A stretch of 38,522 nucleotides of DNA, from the NCBI GenBank assembly GCA_026393695.1, contig JAPKZR010000290.1, positions 1 through 38,522 on the forward strand, in the 5' to 3' direction. The notes beneath the pieces were generated by a model. The model was given only the letters and a program-made list of their open reading frames with translations, was not told where the DNA came from and did no database searches. Positions 29,063 through 37,848 of this stretch are shown here, one piece after another (the stretch's first letter is position 1; the number at the start of each line of letters is the position of its first letter). The translations under genes and the position numbers were made by a program. This DNA comes from Actinomycetota bacterium. GTDB lineage: Bacteria; Actinomycetota; Acidimicrobiia; Acidimicrobiales; Ilumatobacteraceae.

Positions 29063-30430
29063 TCAGTCGGCGATCCAGCTGCCGTGAAAGCCAAACGGCA
29101 CTCGCTGCGGTAGTGGCACAATCGCCAGTGGCTCTGCACTCATGTCATGTGCATCGAGCACCACGAACGATGAACTCTGGGTGGCCTTGTCGTAGAGGTA
29201 TGTAATCACGTAGCCATCATCTTCGGCAGTGCCGTTTGCGGAGGGCACAAACACTGGCTCGCCCGACACGGTGGTTGGGCCGAAGTCGTGCACTTCGCTT
29301 GTTCCCTTGCCAAGGTCGTACTTGAGAAACACGCTCGAGCCGTCCATCTCGCTTGAACCTTGGTCACGCGAGCTCAATGCCCAGCCGACCTTGTTCTGCA
29401 ACCCACAGCGACGATCGTCGATGCGCGGAAAAGCGTGCTCGCGGTCGTCGAGTTGCTCTTCGTGCACAGTGCCCGTGTTGAGATCGAAGCGCCAGCGCCA
29501 CAGGTAGCACGGCTCAAACTTGTCGGCGCCGCCCTGCCACATGCTTGCGTGACGACCAGCGTCGAGCCACACCGTGTGACCGTCGGGACCATCGTCCCAT
29601 GCGTTCATGATGTGGAAGATGTAGCACAGGTCGATGTCGAACCAGCGTGGCTGCTCGCCGCGGCGCGCTGCATCGCGGTTCAACAAACCAATGCGAGCTC
29701 CGTAGCCCTCTTCCCAACCGAACGGCATGCCGCCCGTCATTGCGTCTTCGATGTTGAAGGTGACGGGAAGGTCGAGGAAGATCGCGTAGTTGCGACTGAT
29801 CGCAAAGTCGTGGATCATCGTTGGACCCGGCACGTCGATGGCCTGAGTGTGCACCAACTGTCCGGCGGCGTCGGCCACGTGATACGTGACGAACGGCGGC
29901 ATGAATCCGTACCCGAAGAAATGCATCTCGCCGGTCTCGGCGCACGTGTGCGGGTGCGCTGTCATCGGCGTATCGAGACGGCCCTCAAAGTTGTATGGCC
30001 CAAGCGTGTCGAGTTCGTTCGACAACTCGTTGGGCAAGCTGCCCTCTTCGAGCGCCAAGATGCGGTTCGCGTGGCTCACGATGTGCGTGTTGGCCAAACC
30101 AACGGTGAGGTCCATGCTGCCATTTGTCATGTCGAAACGATCGACGCCGGCGAGCGCCTTGGTGCGCACCAGACGGTTGCGATACCACTCGGCCTTGCCG
30201 TCGCGAATGCGGATGCCATGAATCATTCCGTCGCCCGCAAACCAATGCAGCGTGGGGCCGTTCATCGGGTTGGCCCCATTGCGGAAATAGCGACCGTTGA
30301 GATCGGCTGGCAGCTTGCCAATCACGGGCAGATCGAATGCTTCGACCTCATCCATCACCGGGGCATAGTTGCCACGCATGTGCCAAGGGAGTCGGGTATC
30401 GATACCGGGCTGATCGTCGAGCGCTGTCAT
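29063..30430 (-). CDS. Carotenoid oxygenase family protein
   Basis: LPADLNGRYFRNGANPMNGPTLHWFAGDGMIHGIRI, ...TAHPHTCAETGEMHFFGYG, MIHDFAISRNYAIFLDLPV, FHIMNAWDD, FGFHGSW (His ligands). Confidence 0.92.
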   Translation of the reverse strand: MTALDDQPGIDTRLPWHMRGNYAPVMDEVEAFDLPVIGKLPADLNGRYFRNGANPMNGPTLHWFAGDGMIHGIRIRDGKAEWYRNRLVRTKALAGVDRFDMTNGSMDLTVGLANTHIVSHANRILALEEGSLPNELSNELDTLGPYNFEGRLDTPMTAHPHTCAETGEMHFFGYGFMPPFVTYHVADAAGQLVHTQAIDVPGPTMIHDFAISRNYAIFLDLPVTFNIEDAMTGGMPFGWEEGYGARIGLLNRDAARRGEQPRWFDIDLCYIFHIMNAWDDGPDGHTVWLDAGRHASMWQGGADKFEPCYLWRWRFDLNTGTVHEEQLDDREHAFPRIDDRRCGLQNKVGWALSSRDQGSSEMDGSSVFLKYDLGKGTSEVHDFGPTTVSGEPVFVPSANGTAEDDGYVITYLYDKATQSSSFVVLDAHDMSAEPLAIVPLPQRVPFGFHGSWIAD

Positions 30431-30496
30431 GGGCGAATTCTTACACCTCGAGCAACCGAAAAACGTGCTCAACGGCATCACATTTCGCGCAGCGGA

Positions 30497-31633
30497 CTAC
30501 ACGTCGAGGCAGACCAGTTCGTGCCGGGCCGAGTTCATCGGCACTGGGCCATCGTGCGAGGCCACCACGATGTCTTCGAGACGCATGCCCCACTTGCCCT
30601 CGACATAGATGCCGGGCTCAACGCTAAAGGCATGTCCGGCCGCAAGCGGCAGCGAGTTGCCCTCGACCATGTATGGATCTTCGTGGGCCTCCATGCCGAT
30701 GCCGTGCCCGGTGCGATGAAAGAAGTACTCGCCATAACCGGCCGCTGTGATGATGCGACGAGCCGCACGGTCGACCTCTTCGCACGGGGCACCGACTACG
30801 CCAGCAGCAACGGCTGCAGCCTGAGCTTCTTGCAGCACCGCGTAGGCCTCGGCCACTTCGGCGGGCGGGGTTCCCAGGTACACGCAGCGGGTGATGTCGC
30901 TGCAGTAGCCATTCATCGTGCCACCGAAATCGCACAGCAAGATCTCGTTCTTGCGGATCACGCGATCACCGGGGCTGTGGTGCGGCGACGCTGCATTTTC
31001 GCCGGCGGCAACAATGGCGAAGTTCACCACCTGATGGCCCTCGGCCAAAATACGCTCGCCCAGATCGGCCGACACGGCTGCCTCGGTTCGTCCAACCAAC
31101 TCGATATTGCCAGCCTGAAGCTCTCCAGCAATTCGATCGACTGCAGCGCCAGCGGCAAACAACGCAGCGATCTCGTCGGCGTCCTTGGCCATGCGCATCG
31201 AGGTGACCACATCGGCTCGCTGATATTGAGCGCCCGGCAGCAATGGCAAGAGCTCAACGAGGAAACGCGCCCACATCTGATCGCCTACAGCCACGTTGTG
31301 CGTGGCGCCAGCTTCGCGTGCAAGACGAGCAACGATCTCAACTGGGTTCTCGGTTTCTCCCCACGGATGGATCTCGAACACACCAGGCTGGGGCGCCACA
31401 CGTGGCGCTTCCATACGCGGAATCACCATGCGCGCTTCGCCTTCGCGGGGCACCACCAACATGGTGAGACGCTCGAGCGGCATCGCGTGATAGCCGGTGA
31501 TGTACGGCAGGTCGAGGCCCAGTGAAAGCAACAGCACATCGATGTTCTTGTCACGCATCTGAGCACGTGCGCGATCGAGACGATCGGCGTATACGGCAGT
31601 AGACAAGGGAGCTGCGGCGCCTGGAGTTTGCAT
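30497..31633 (-). CDS. M24-family Xaa-Pro aminopeptidase
   Basis: LLCDFGGTMNGYCSDITRCVYLG, HRTGHGIGMEAHEDPYMVEGNSLPLAAGHAFSVEPGIYVEGKWGMRLEDIVV. Start 31633 chosen (31645/31657 possible). Confidence 0.9.
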   Translation of the reverse strand: MQTPGAAAPLSTAVYADRLDRARAQMRDKNIDVLLLSLGLDLPYITGYHAMPLERLTMLVVPREGEARMVIPRMEAPRVAPQPGVFEIHPWGETENPVEIVARLAREAGATHNVAVGDQMWARFLVELLPLLPGAQYQRADVVTSMRMAKDADEIAALFAAGAAVDRIAGELQAGNIELVGRTEAAVSADLGERILAEGHQVVNFAIVAAGENAASPHHSPGDRVIRKNEILLCDFGGTMNGYCSDITRCVYLGTPPAEVAEAYAVLQEAQAAAVAAGVVGAPCEEVDRAARRIITAAGYGEYFFHRTGHGIGMEAHEDPYMVEGNSLPLAAGHAFSVEPGIYVEGKWGMRLEDIVVASHDGPVPMNSARHELVCLDV

Positions 31634-31663
31634 GGGCACCATTCTGCCCGAAACCAACGCCCG

Positions 31664-33394
31664 TCAGCCGATGCGAACCTCAACGGCCTCAGCGGATTGA
31701 CGAGCGTGATAGCTGCTGCGCGTGAGCGGGCTGGATTCGACATGCCCAATGCCCAACGATTCGCCAAGCACCTTCCAGCGTTCAAACTCGGCTGGCTCAA
31801 TCCACCGTTGCACCGGCAAGTGGTTCGACGTTGGCCGCAGGTACTGCCCGATGGTGACGACATCGACGCCGATAGAGGCGAGGTCGAGCAACACGCCATC
31901 GACCTCGTCGACCGTTTCGCCCATACCCAACACAAAGCCTGACTTCGTGACGAGGCCTGCCGCCTTGGCCCGGGCTAACACGCTCAGGCTGCGCGCATAA
32001 CCAGCCGATGGCCGAACCGCACGCTGCAACCGAGGCACGGTCTCGACATTGTGGTTGAGCACATCGGGCCGAGCGGCAAACAGCAACGACAGTGCAGCGG
32101 GATCGCCCTTGCAATCGGAGATGAGCGTCTCGACTCGCGTGGTGGGACAACGAAGATGAATCGCTTCGACGCACGCTGCGACGTGAGCCATGCCACCGTC
32201 GTCGAGATCGTCGCGGGCCACCATCGTGAGCACTGCATGCGACACGCCCATGCGCTCGATGGCTTCAGCCACGCGTTGGGGTTCGTCGGGCGACGGGGGC
32301 AGCGGCTTGTTGGTGTCGACAAGACAGAACCCGCACGCACGCGTGCAACGTTCGCCTAGCACCATGAATGTCGCTGTGCCATCGGCCCAACACTCGCTCA
32401 GATTTGGGCATCCAGCTTCTTCGCACACGGTGACGAGATTGAGGTCGCGCACGGTTCGTTTCAGCGCCAGCACCTCGGCGCCAAGCTGCACCTTGGGCCG
32501 CAACCACTCGGGCTTGCGGTCGCTGAGCGCAACCGATTCGGTCACGCCGGCTTGCGCCAAACGCGCCCGCATGCGCACCGGCTCTGGTCGAGCGTGGTCA
32601 TCGCGTTGAGGTTGGGCCACACCATGGTCGCTCGCCGAACGCACTGGCGCGCCCGGACCTTCGCCACGCGAAAACGCAGACAGGTCGTCGGGACGCTCAC
32701 GCCACGCCACGTCTTGACGCTCGGCGGCGCCGTGTGCCCAACGCGCTGCAGCGAGACGAGCAACGACATCGACCACATCGGCCATCGACGCATCGATGCC
32801 TTCTTCGAGCAGCGACGTAACGGGTCGATCGGCGATACCGCACGCAACGATGTACTCACGCAAGTAGCGCATATCGGTGCTCACGTTGAGCCCGAATCCG
32901 TGCATGCTTCGACCCCGCGACACGCGAATGCCAATGGCACAAATCTTGCGGGGATTCGGACCGTCTGGGTCGACCCACACACCTGGATACTCGGCGAGGC
33001 GTCCGGCATTGGGCACGCCCAGTTCGCTGAGCGCGTCGATAATGAGCTGCTCGACATTGCGCACATGCGCCACCGTGTCGGCAGGACCAGCAGCGCCACC
33101 GTGCTTAGGGTTCAACGACAACACCGGGTAACCCACCAGCTGACCGGGGCCGTGATACGTGACATCACCGCCGCGGTTCACCGCCAGCAGTTCGGCACCC
33201 ACCGAGGCGGGATCGACCAACACGTTGGCCGATACATCGGCCCGCGAACCGTGGGTAAACACATGGCGATGCTCGAGCAACAACAAGTGGTTGCGTGATC
33301 CGTGTTCGAACAACGCGTTCTGCACCGCCAACGCTTCGCTGTATGGAACGCGGCCGAGCCAACGCACTTGCAGCGGCCCGGCGGAAGAGCTCAT
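31664..33394 (-). CDS. LipB-LipA fusion: octanoyltransferase (N-terminal) plus lipoyl synthase (C-terminal) in one ORF
   Basis: LipB part: NRGGDVTYHGPGQLVGYPVL...RKICAIGIRVSRGRSMHGFGLNVSTDMR...ACGIADRPVTSL. LipA part: CEEAGCPNLSEC, CTRACGFC, RSSYHA. No intervening stop in the 582-aa track ORF; ATG at 33394 chosen. Confidence 0.9.
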   Translation of the reverse strand: MSSSAGPLQVRWLGRVPYSEALAVQNALFEHGSRNHLLLLEHRHVFTHGSRADVSANVLVDPASVGAELLAVNRGGDVTYHGPGQLVGYPVLSLNPKHGGAAGPADTVAHVRNVEQLIIDALSELGVPNAGRLAEYPGVWVDPDGPNPRKICAIGIRVSRGRSMHGFGLNVSTDMRYLREYIVACGIADRPVTSLLEEGIDASMADVVDVVARLAAARWAHGAAERQDVAWRERPDDLSAFSRGEGPGAPVRSASDHGVAQPQRDDHARPEPVRMRARLAQAGVTESVALSDRKPEWLRPKVQLGAEVLALKRTVRDLNLVTVCEEAGCPNLSECWADGTATFMVLGERCTRACGFCLVDTNKPLPPSPDEPQRVAEAIERMGVSHAVLTMVARDDLDDGGMAHVAACVEAIHLRCPTTRVETLISDCKGDPAALSLLFAARPDVLNHNVETVPRLQRAVRPSAGYARSLSVLARAKAAGLVTKSGFVLGMGETVDEVDGVLLDLASIGVDVVTIGQYLRPTSNHLPVQRWIEPAEFERWKVLGESLGIGHVESSPLTRSSYHARQSAEAVEVRIG

Positions 33395-34842
33395 CAGAGC
33401 TCGGCACCCCAATCGCGGGTCTCGAGCAGTGCCTTCACCTTGACCAAGAAGCCGGCGGCATAGGCGCCGTCGAATGCCCGATGGTCCCAGCTCATCGCGA
33501 GGTTGCCCATCGGATGAATGGCGATGCTCTCGCCACCATCTACCGAGCGCACAACCACGGGCTTACGCACGATTGCATCGGTAGACAAAATCGCCACCTG
33601 AGGCTGGTTGATGATGGCCATCGTGAGCACGCTGCCAGCGGAGCCGTTGTTGCTAATGGTGAACGTGCCGCCAGAGATCTCGTCGGGACCGAGCTTGCGA
33701 CCACGAGCTCGTGTGCCGAGATCATTGATCTCGCGAGCAATCGCGCGCAGGCGCTTGGTCTCGGCGCCACGGATAACCGGCACCAGCAGACCGCTGTAGT
33801 CGAGGTCTACGGCGATGCCGAGATCGACGAAGTTATGCACGATCAAGTTGTCGCCATCGACGGTGGCGTTGAGATGTGGAAACTCGCGCAACGCGTCGAC
33901 AACGGCGCGGGTGATAAAGCTCAGATACGTGATGCCGAAACCTTCGTCGGCTTTCCACGAGTCCTTGATCTTGTTACGTGTGGAATCGACGTTCGAGAAG
34001 TCGACCTCAACAACGCTGAATGCGTGAGGACTGACACCCTTGCTCATCACCATGTGAGCGCCAGTGAGCTTGCGAATCTTGCTGAGCTTCACGACATCGT
34101 CGCGTTCGTCGCTGACCGCCGGGGCCGGTGCTGCGACTGGAGCGGGAGCCACTGGGGCTGGAGCCACCGGAGCGGCAGCGACTGGCGCTGGCGCTGGCGT
34201 AGGAGCCGGAGCGACCGGCGCTGGCGCTGGCGCTGGAGCAGCTACCGGTGCAGGCGCCGCATTGGCTGCCATCGCATCGATGCGATCAAGCACATCTTCG
34301 CGAGTGATTCGTCCGCCAGGACCGGTGCCCACAAGCGACGCCGTATCGATGTTGTGCTCGGCCACGAGACGGCGCACCACTGGCGACAACAAGCGGTTGT
34401 CGTCGACACCGGCGGCCACAGCGGCTGCAGATGCAACTGCTGCAGCAACAGGGCTGACGGGCGCAGCGGCGGGCGCTGGGGCCACCACAGGGGCAACTGG
34501 CGCCACGGGGGCGGGCGCTGGAGGTGGGGGTGGTGGCGCCGGGACCTCAACAACTACGGGTGCAGGAGCAGGTGCTGGCGTGGGCGCCGGGGCTGGGGCA
34601 GCGCCGTCGGCTGCGCCCACCACGGCGATGATTGCTCCGACCGGAACTGTGTCGCCTTCTTGGGCGCGGATCTCAAGCAACACTCCGCTGCTTGGGGCTG
34701 GCACCTCGGTGTCGACCTTGTCGGTAGACACTTCGAACAATGGCTCATCGACTGTGACAGCGTCACCGACCTTTTTGAACCAGCGCGTGATCGTTCCCTC
34801 GGTCACTGTTTCGCCGAGTTGTGGCAACGTGATGTCAGCCAT
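33394..34842 (-). CDS. Dihydrolipoyllysine-residue acyltransferase (E2 of a 2-oxoacid dehydrogenase complex)
   Basis: Lipoyl domain EPLFEVSTDKVDTEVPAPSSGVL, Ala/Pro-rich linkers, peripheral-subunit-binding domain LLSPVVRRLVAEHNIDTASLVGTGPGGRITREDVL, catalytic MSWDHRAFDGA. Confidence 0.92.
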   Translation of the reverse strand: MADITLPQLGETVTEGTITRWFKKVGDAVTVDEPLFEVSTDKVDTEVPAPSSGVLLEIRAQEGDTVPVGAIIAVVGAADGAAPAPAPTPAPAPAPVVVEVPAPPPPPPAPAPVAPVAPVVAPAPAAAPVSPVAAAVASAAAVAAGVDDNRLLSPVVRRLVAEHNIDTASLVGTGPGGRITREDVLDRIDAMAANAAPAPVAAPAPAPAPVAPAPTPAPAPVAAAPVAPAPVAPAPVAAPAPAVSDERDDVVKLSKIRKLTGAHMVMSKGVSPHAFSVVEVDFSNVDSTRNKIKDSWKADEGFGITYLSFITRAVVDALREFPHLNATVDGDNLIVHNFVDLGIAVDLDYSGLLVPVIRGAETKRLRAIAREINDLGTRARGRKLGPDEISGGTFTISNNGSAGSVLTMAIINQPQVAILSTDAIVRKPVVVRSVDGGESIAIHPMGNLAMSWDHRAFDGAYAAGFLVKVKALLETRDWGAEL

Positions 34843-34878
34843 GAAATCCTTCCAAATCCTGCATTGCGTACGTGCGAA

Positions 34879-36321
34879 TCAGCTGTTGAGACTACGCCCG
34901 GTGAGAGACAACATCGTCTCACCGAACAGCTCGCTCAGGCTGGGATGCGGCTGAATGAATTCAGCAACTTCGGCGACGGTGGCTTCCCAGTTCACGGCGA
35001 GATACCCGCCGCTGAGCTGCTCGGTCACCCATGGGCCAACCATGTGCACACCGAGCACCTGGCCGGCGCTGCCGTCGGCGTTCTTCTTGGCAACGACCTT
35101 TACTAGGCCATCAATCTCGCCGATGATCTGAGCGCGGCTGTTAGCCCTGAACTGATGCTTGCTGACCACGATCTCGAAGCCAAGGGCAATCGCCGCCTCT
35201 TCTCCGAGACCAGACCACGCAACTTCGGGGTGACAGTAAATGGCCCACGGAACCCGGTCGTAACGAATTGGCATTGGCTTCTCGCCGAGCAGATCTTTGA
35301 CCACCAAGATCGCCTCTGCGTACGCGACGTGCGCGAGTTGCGGCGTGTTGATGAGGTCGCCGATTGCGTAGACGCCGGGCTCGCCGGTGCGGCAGAACTC
35401 GTCGACCTCGACAAAGCCTCGCTCGGTGACATTGACACGGGTGGAGGTCAATCCGAGTTCGTCGGCATAGGGGCGCCGGCCAACCGACACCACAACAGCA
35501 TCGACCTCAAGGCTCTCACCCTCACCAAAGTGAACCGTGGTGCTACCACGTCCGTCGGCTGCGGTTTGCGGCGTATGCCCGTTCACAGAAACGCCGGTGC
35601 GAATGTCGATGTTCTTCTTCTTAAAGCTACGCACCACAACATTGGCAAGGTCTGCATCGAGACCCGGCAAAATCTTTGGTAGCCCCTCAAGGATGGTGAC
35701 CTGCGAACCGAGGTCGGCAAACGTAGATGCGAACTCGCAGCCGATGGCACCGCCACCGATGACAGCCAAACGCGCCGGCACGTAATCGAGCATCAGCACT
35801 TCGTCGCTGGTCATGATTGGACCACCGCGATCGAAGCCTGGGATGGTTCGCGGAACCGAACCGGCAGCCAGCACAACTGCCCGGCCCTGGGCCTGCACAG
35901 TGCCACCCTCGGCCAACGCAACAGTGACCGTGCGGTCGGCGCCAAGCGAGCCAGAGCCAAGGTAGTACGTGACCTTGCGGCTCTTGATGAGCCCGCCGAT
36001 GCCCTTGACCAAACCGTCGACGATCTTTTGCTTGCGAGCCTGAGCCACAGCAAAGTTCACGTGCGGAGCGCTGGCCTCGATGCCGAAGTCGCCGGCGTGC
36101 ACAACGTGACGATTCACCGCGGCCGTTTCGAGAAACGCCTTCGCTGGAATGCAGCCTCTGTTCAGGCAGGTGCCGCCGACAACGTCTTTCTCGACGAGTG
36201 CCACGTTGAGACCAGCCGACGCTGCATACAGCGCGGCTCCGTAGCCTCCGGGGCCTCCCCCAATAATCACGAGATCGAACTGCTCGGCCAGACCAACCAC
36301 CTCCACACGTTGCTCTCGCAC
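34879..36321 (-). CDS. lpdA: Dihydrolipoyl dehydrogenase (E3)
   Basis: FDLVIIGGGPGGYGAALYAASAGLNVALVEKDVVGGTCLNRGCIPAKAFLE; C-terminal PHPSLSELFGE. Start may be slightly downstream of 36321. Confidence 0.93.
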   Translation of the reverse strand: MREQRVEVVGLAEQFDLVIIGGGPGGYGAALYAASAGLNVALVEKDVVGGTCLNRGCIPAKAFLETAAVNRHVVHAGDFGIEASAPHVNFAVAQARKQKIVDGLVKGIGGLIKSRKVTYYLGSGSLGADRTVTVALAEGGTVQAQGRAVVLAAGSVPRTIPGFDRGGPIMTSDEVLMLDYVPARLAVIGGGAIGCEFASTFADLGSQVTILEGLPKILPGLDADLANVVVRSFKKKNIDIRTGVSVNGHTPQTAADGRGSTTVHFGEGESLEVDAVVVSVGRRPYADELGLTSTRVNVTERGFVEVDEFCRTGEPGVYAIGDLINTPQLAHVAYAEAILVVKDLLGEKPMPIRYDRVPWAIYCHPEVAWSGLGEEAAIALGFEIVVSKHQFRANSRAQIIGEIDGLVKVVAKKNADGSAGQVLGVHMVGPWVTEQLSGGYLAVNWEATVAEVAEFIQPHPSLSELFGETMLSLTGRSLNS

Positions 36322-36409
36322 AGGGCGAGATCTTCGGCTGTCACCGTAGCTGTTGGGCCCTTGCGTGCCACCACATGAAGGCGTCTCAAGGGGTTGCTAG
36401 CAGTAACCC

Positions 36410-36841
36410 TTACGGCAGATCAATGTCCCAGCGCACGGCCTCTTGCGCTCGCTCGTAACGCAACACGCCTCGCTTGCTCGACGTGACGAACGCCAACACA
36501 CACGACGTTGGCTCAGCCACCTTTGTGGCACCGCACTGCGCGCCGACACTTGACGGCGCTGCCACAGGAGCAAGGTTTGCGTCGGTGCCCGAACCGAGCA
36601 CCCACGTGGTGGCCCCGTTCGGGTCGTCGGCTCCCACCAAGGTGACCGCAACGAGCATGAGATCGAGTTCGCGCTTGGCCGACACAACCGAGACCTTCAT
36701 GTCGCCGATGGTGGCGCTTTGGCCAACCGCCAGATGCGCTGGCGGGGATTTCTCGGTGATCAAAAACAGCTTGACGCTGCCAGCGAGCAAGATCACGAGC
36801 CCACACGTAACCGCAAGCAGGAGCAACGTTCGGGTCTTCAT
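36410..36841 (-). CDS. Membrane-anchored protein of unknown function
   Basis: MKTRTLLLLAVTCGLVILLAGSVKLFLITEKSPPAHLAVGQSATIGDMKVSVVSAKRELDLMLVAVTL; start 36841 chosen. Confidence 0.6.
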   Translation of the reverse strand: MKTRTLLLLAVTCGLVILLAGSVKLFLITEKSPPAHLAVGQSATIGDMKVSVVSAKRELDLMLVAVTLVGADDPNGATTWVLGSGTDANLAPVAAPSSVGAQCGATKVAEPTSCVLAFVTSSKRGVLRYERAQEAVRWDIDLP

Positions 36842-36902
36842 CCCCCACAGACTACGAACCAGTGCGACCCACACCTACTCGTGCCTCGGTAGGGTTGCGC
36901 AC

Positions 36903-37442
36903 ATGGCCACCGTTTTTCTTCACCGGCGCGCGATGCGCACGGTTGCTTTGATCGCCGCTGCCGCCGCACTCACGGCGTGCGGCAGCTCCGCGAAGATCAC
37001 TACCGCCGAGCCAACAACTGTGGCCACCTCGCCATCGAGCCTGTTGACCTTCACCTCTGCCACCGTCGGCGGCGGCCAGATCGATGCTGCCTCGTTCATC
37101 GGTAAACCCGTCGCCTTTTGGTTCTGGGCCCCTGGTTGAAGCGCGTGCAACGCAGAAGCCGCCTCGGTCGAGGCGGCCAGCAAGAAGTGGGCCGACAAGA
37201 TCACGGTTGTGGGCGTGGCATGGAACGGCGACGAAGCCTCAATGCAGGCGTTCATCGACCGTCACGGCATCACCTTTGCGAACATGAATGATCAGACCGG
37301 CGAACTCTTCGCCCGTTTCGGCGTACCGGCGCAACCCGCATGGGCCTTTGTGTCGCCAAACGGAAAGGCCACCGCCTATCTTGGCGTTATGGAAGAGACA
37401 GCTCTCGACGCCGCCCTCACGAACACGATTGCAGGCAACTGA
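36903..37442 (+). CDS. Predicted selenoprotein: DsbE/Mpt53-like thioredoxin-fold lipoprotein with in-frame TGA (Sec79) in a UxxC motif
   Basis: MATVFLHRRAMRTVALIAAAAALTACGSSAK...GKPVAFWFWAPG[U]SACNAEAASVEAASKKWADKITVVGVAWNGDEASMQAFIDRHGITFANMNDQTGELFARFGVPAQPAWAFVSPNGKATAYLGVMEETALDAALTNTIAGN*. The track splits it (36474..37139 and 37209..37442) in the same frame at TGA 37137-37139. Start 36903 or 36933. Confidence 0.88.
37158..37177 (+). promoter_or_regulatory. Putative bacterial SECIS hairpin
   Basis: GCCGCCTC-GGTC-GAGGCGGC: perfect 8-bp stem, GGTC apical loop at 37166-37169, first loop base 26 nt after the TGA. Confidence 0.75.
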
Positions 37443-37798
37443 TGGGGCTTCGCGATCTCGCCCAGCGGCTCAAGTCGAAGCCCGAGCATCTTGATGCCGA
37501 ACGACTGCAACAGCGCTTCACCGATCTCAAGCTGATGCCTATCTCCGAGCTGCAGTGCCGCGTGCCTTCGCGAGTTGGCGGCGAGGTCAAGCGCATTCGG
37601 GTCGCTCCACGCAAGGGCATTCCAGCGCTCGAGATCGTGGTATCCGATGGCACGGGCGATGCCGTTGCCGTGTTCACCGGCCGACGCGCCATCCGGGGCA
37701 TCGAGCACGGTCGCGCAATGGTCATCGAAGGCGTGGCGCACGACGAGCGCGGCCGCAGAGTAATGCTCAATCCGTCGTACACGCTGATCGCAAGCTAA
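37442..37798 (+). CDS. OB-fold nucleic-acid-binding-like protein
   Basis: MGLRDLAQRLKSKPEHLDAERLQQRF...RVPSRVGGEVKRIRVAPRKGIPALEIVVSDGTGDAVAVFTGRRAIRGIEHGRAMVIEGVAHDERGRRVMLNPSYTLI; TGATG overlap with the selenoprotein stop. Confidence 0.78.
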   Translation: MGLRDLAQRLKSKPEHLDAERLQQRFTDLKLMPISELQCRVPSRVGGEVKRIRVAPRKGIPALEIVVSDGTGDAVAVFTGRRAIRGIEHGRAMVIEGVAHDERGRRVMLNPSYTLIAS

Positions 37799-37848
37799 GG
37801 CACAACGACCGCTTCTTTGCCGCACCAACTTGAGCGGCGATGCGGCGC

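Noticed and set aside
29360-31525. 721-aa plus-strand ORF
   Set aside because: Antisense to both the carotenoid oxygenase and the M24 peptidase, which have full family motifs; a high-GC shadow ORF with no recognisable domain.
33295-35106. 603-aa plus-strand ORF
   Set aside because: Antisense to lipBA, E2 and part of lpdA; His/Arg/Trp-rich low-complexity translation of the E2 Ala/Pro linkers.
37137-37139. Thioredoxin gene as a simple nonsense-mutated pseudogene
   Set aside because: Frame, redox motif after the TGA, cis-Pro region, normal stop and downstream coupling are all intact, with a SECIS-like hairpin and selD present; Sec is the better explanation, though reads should confirm it.
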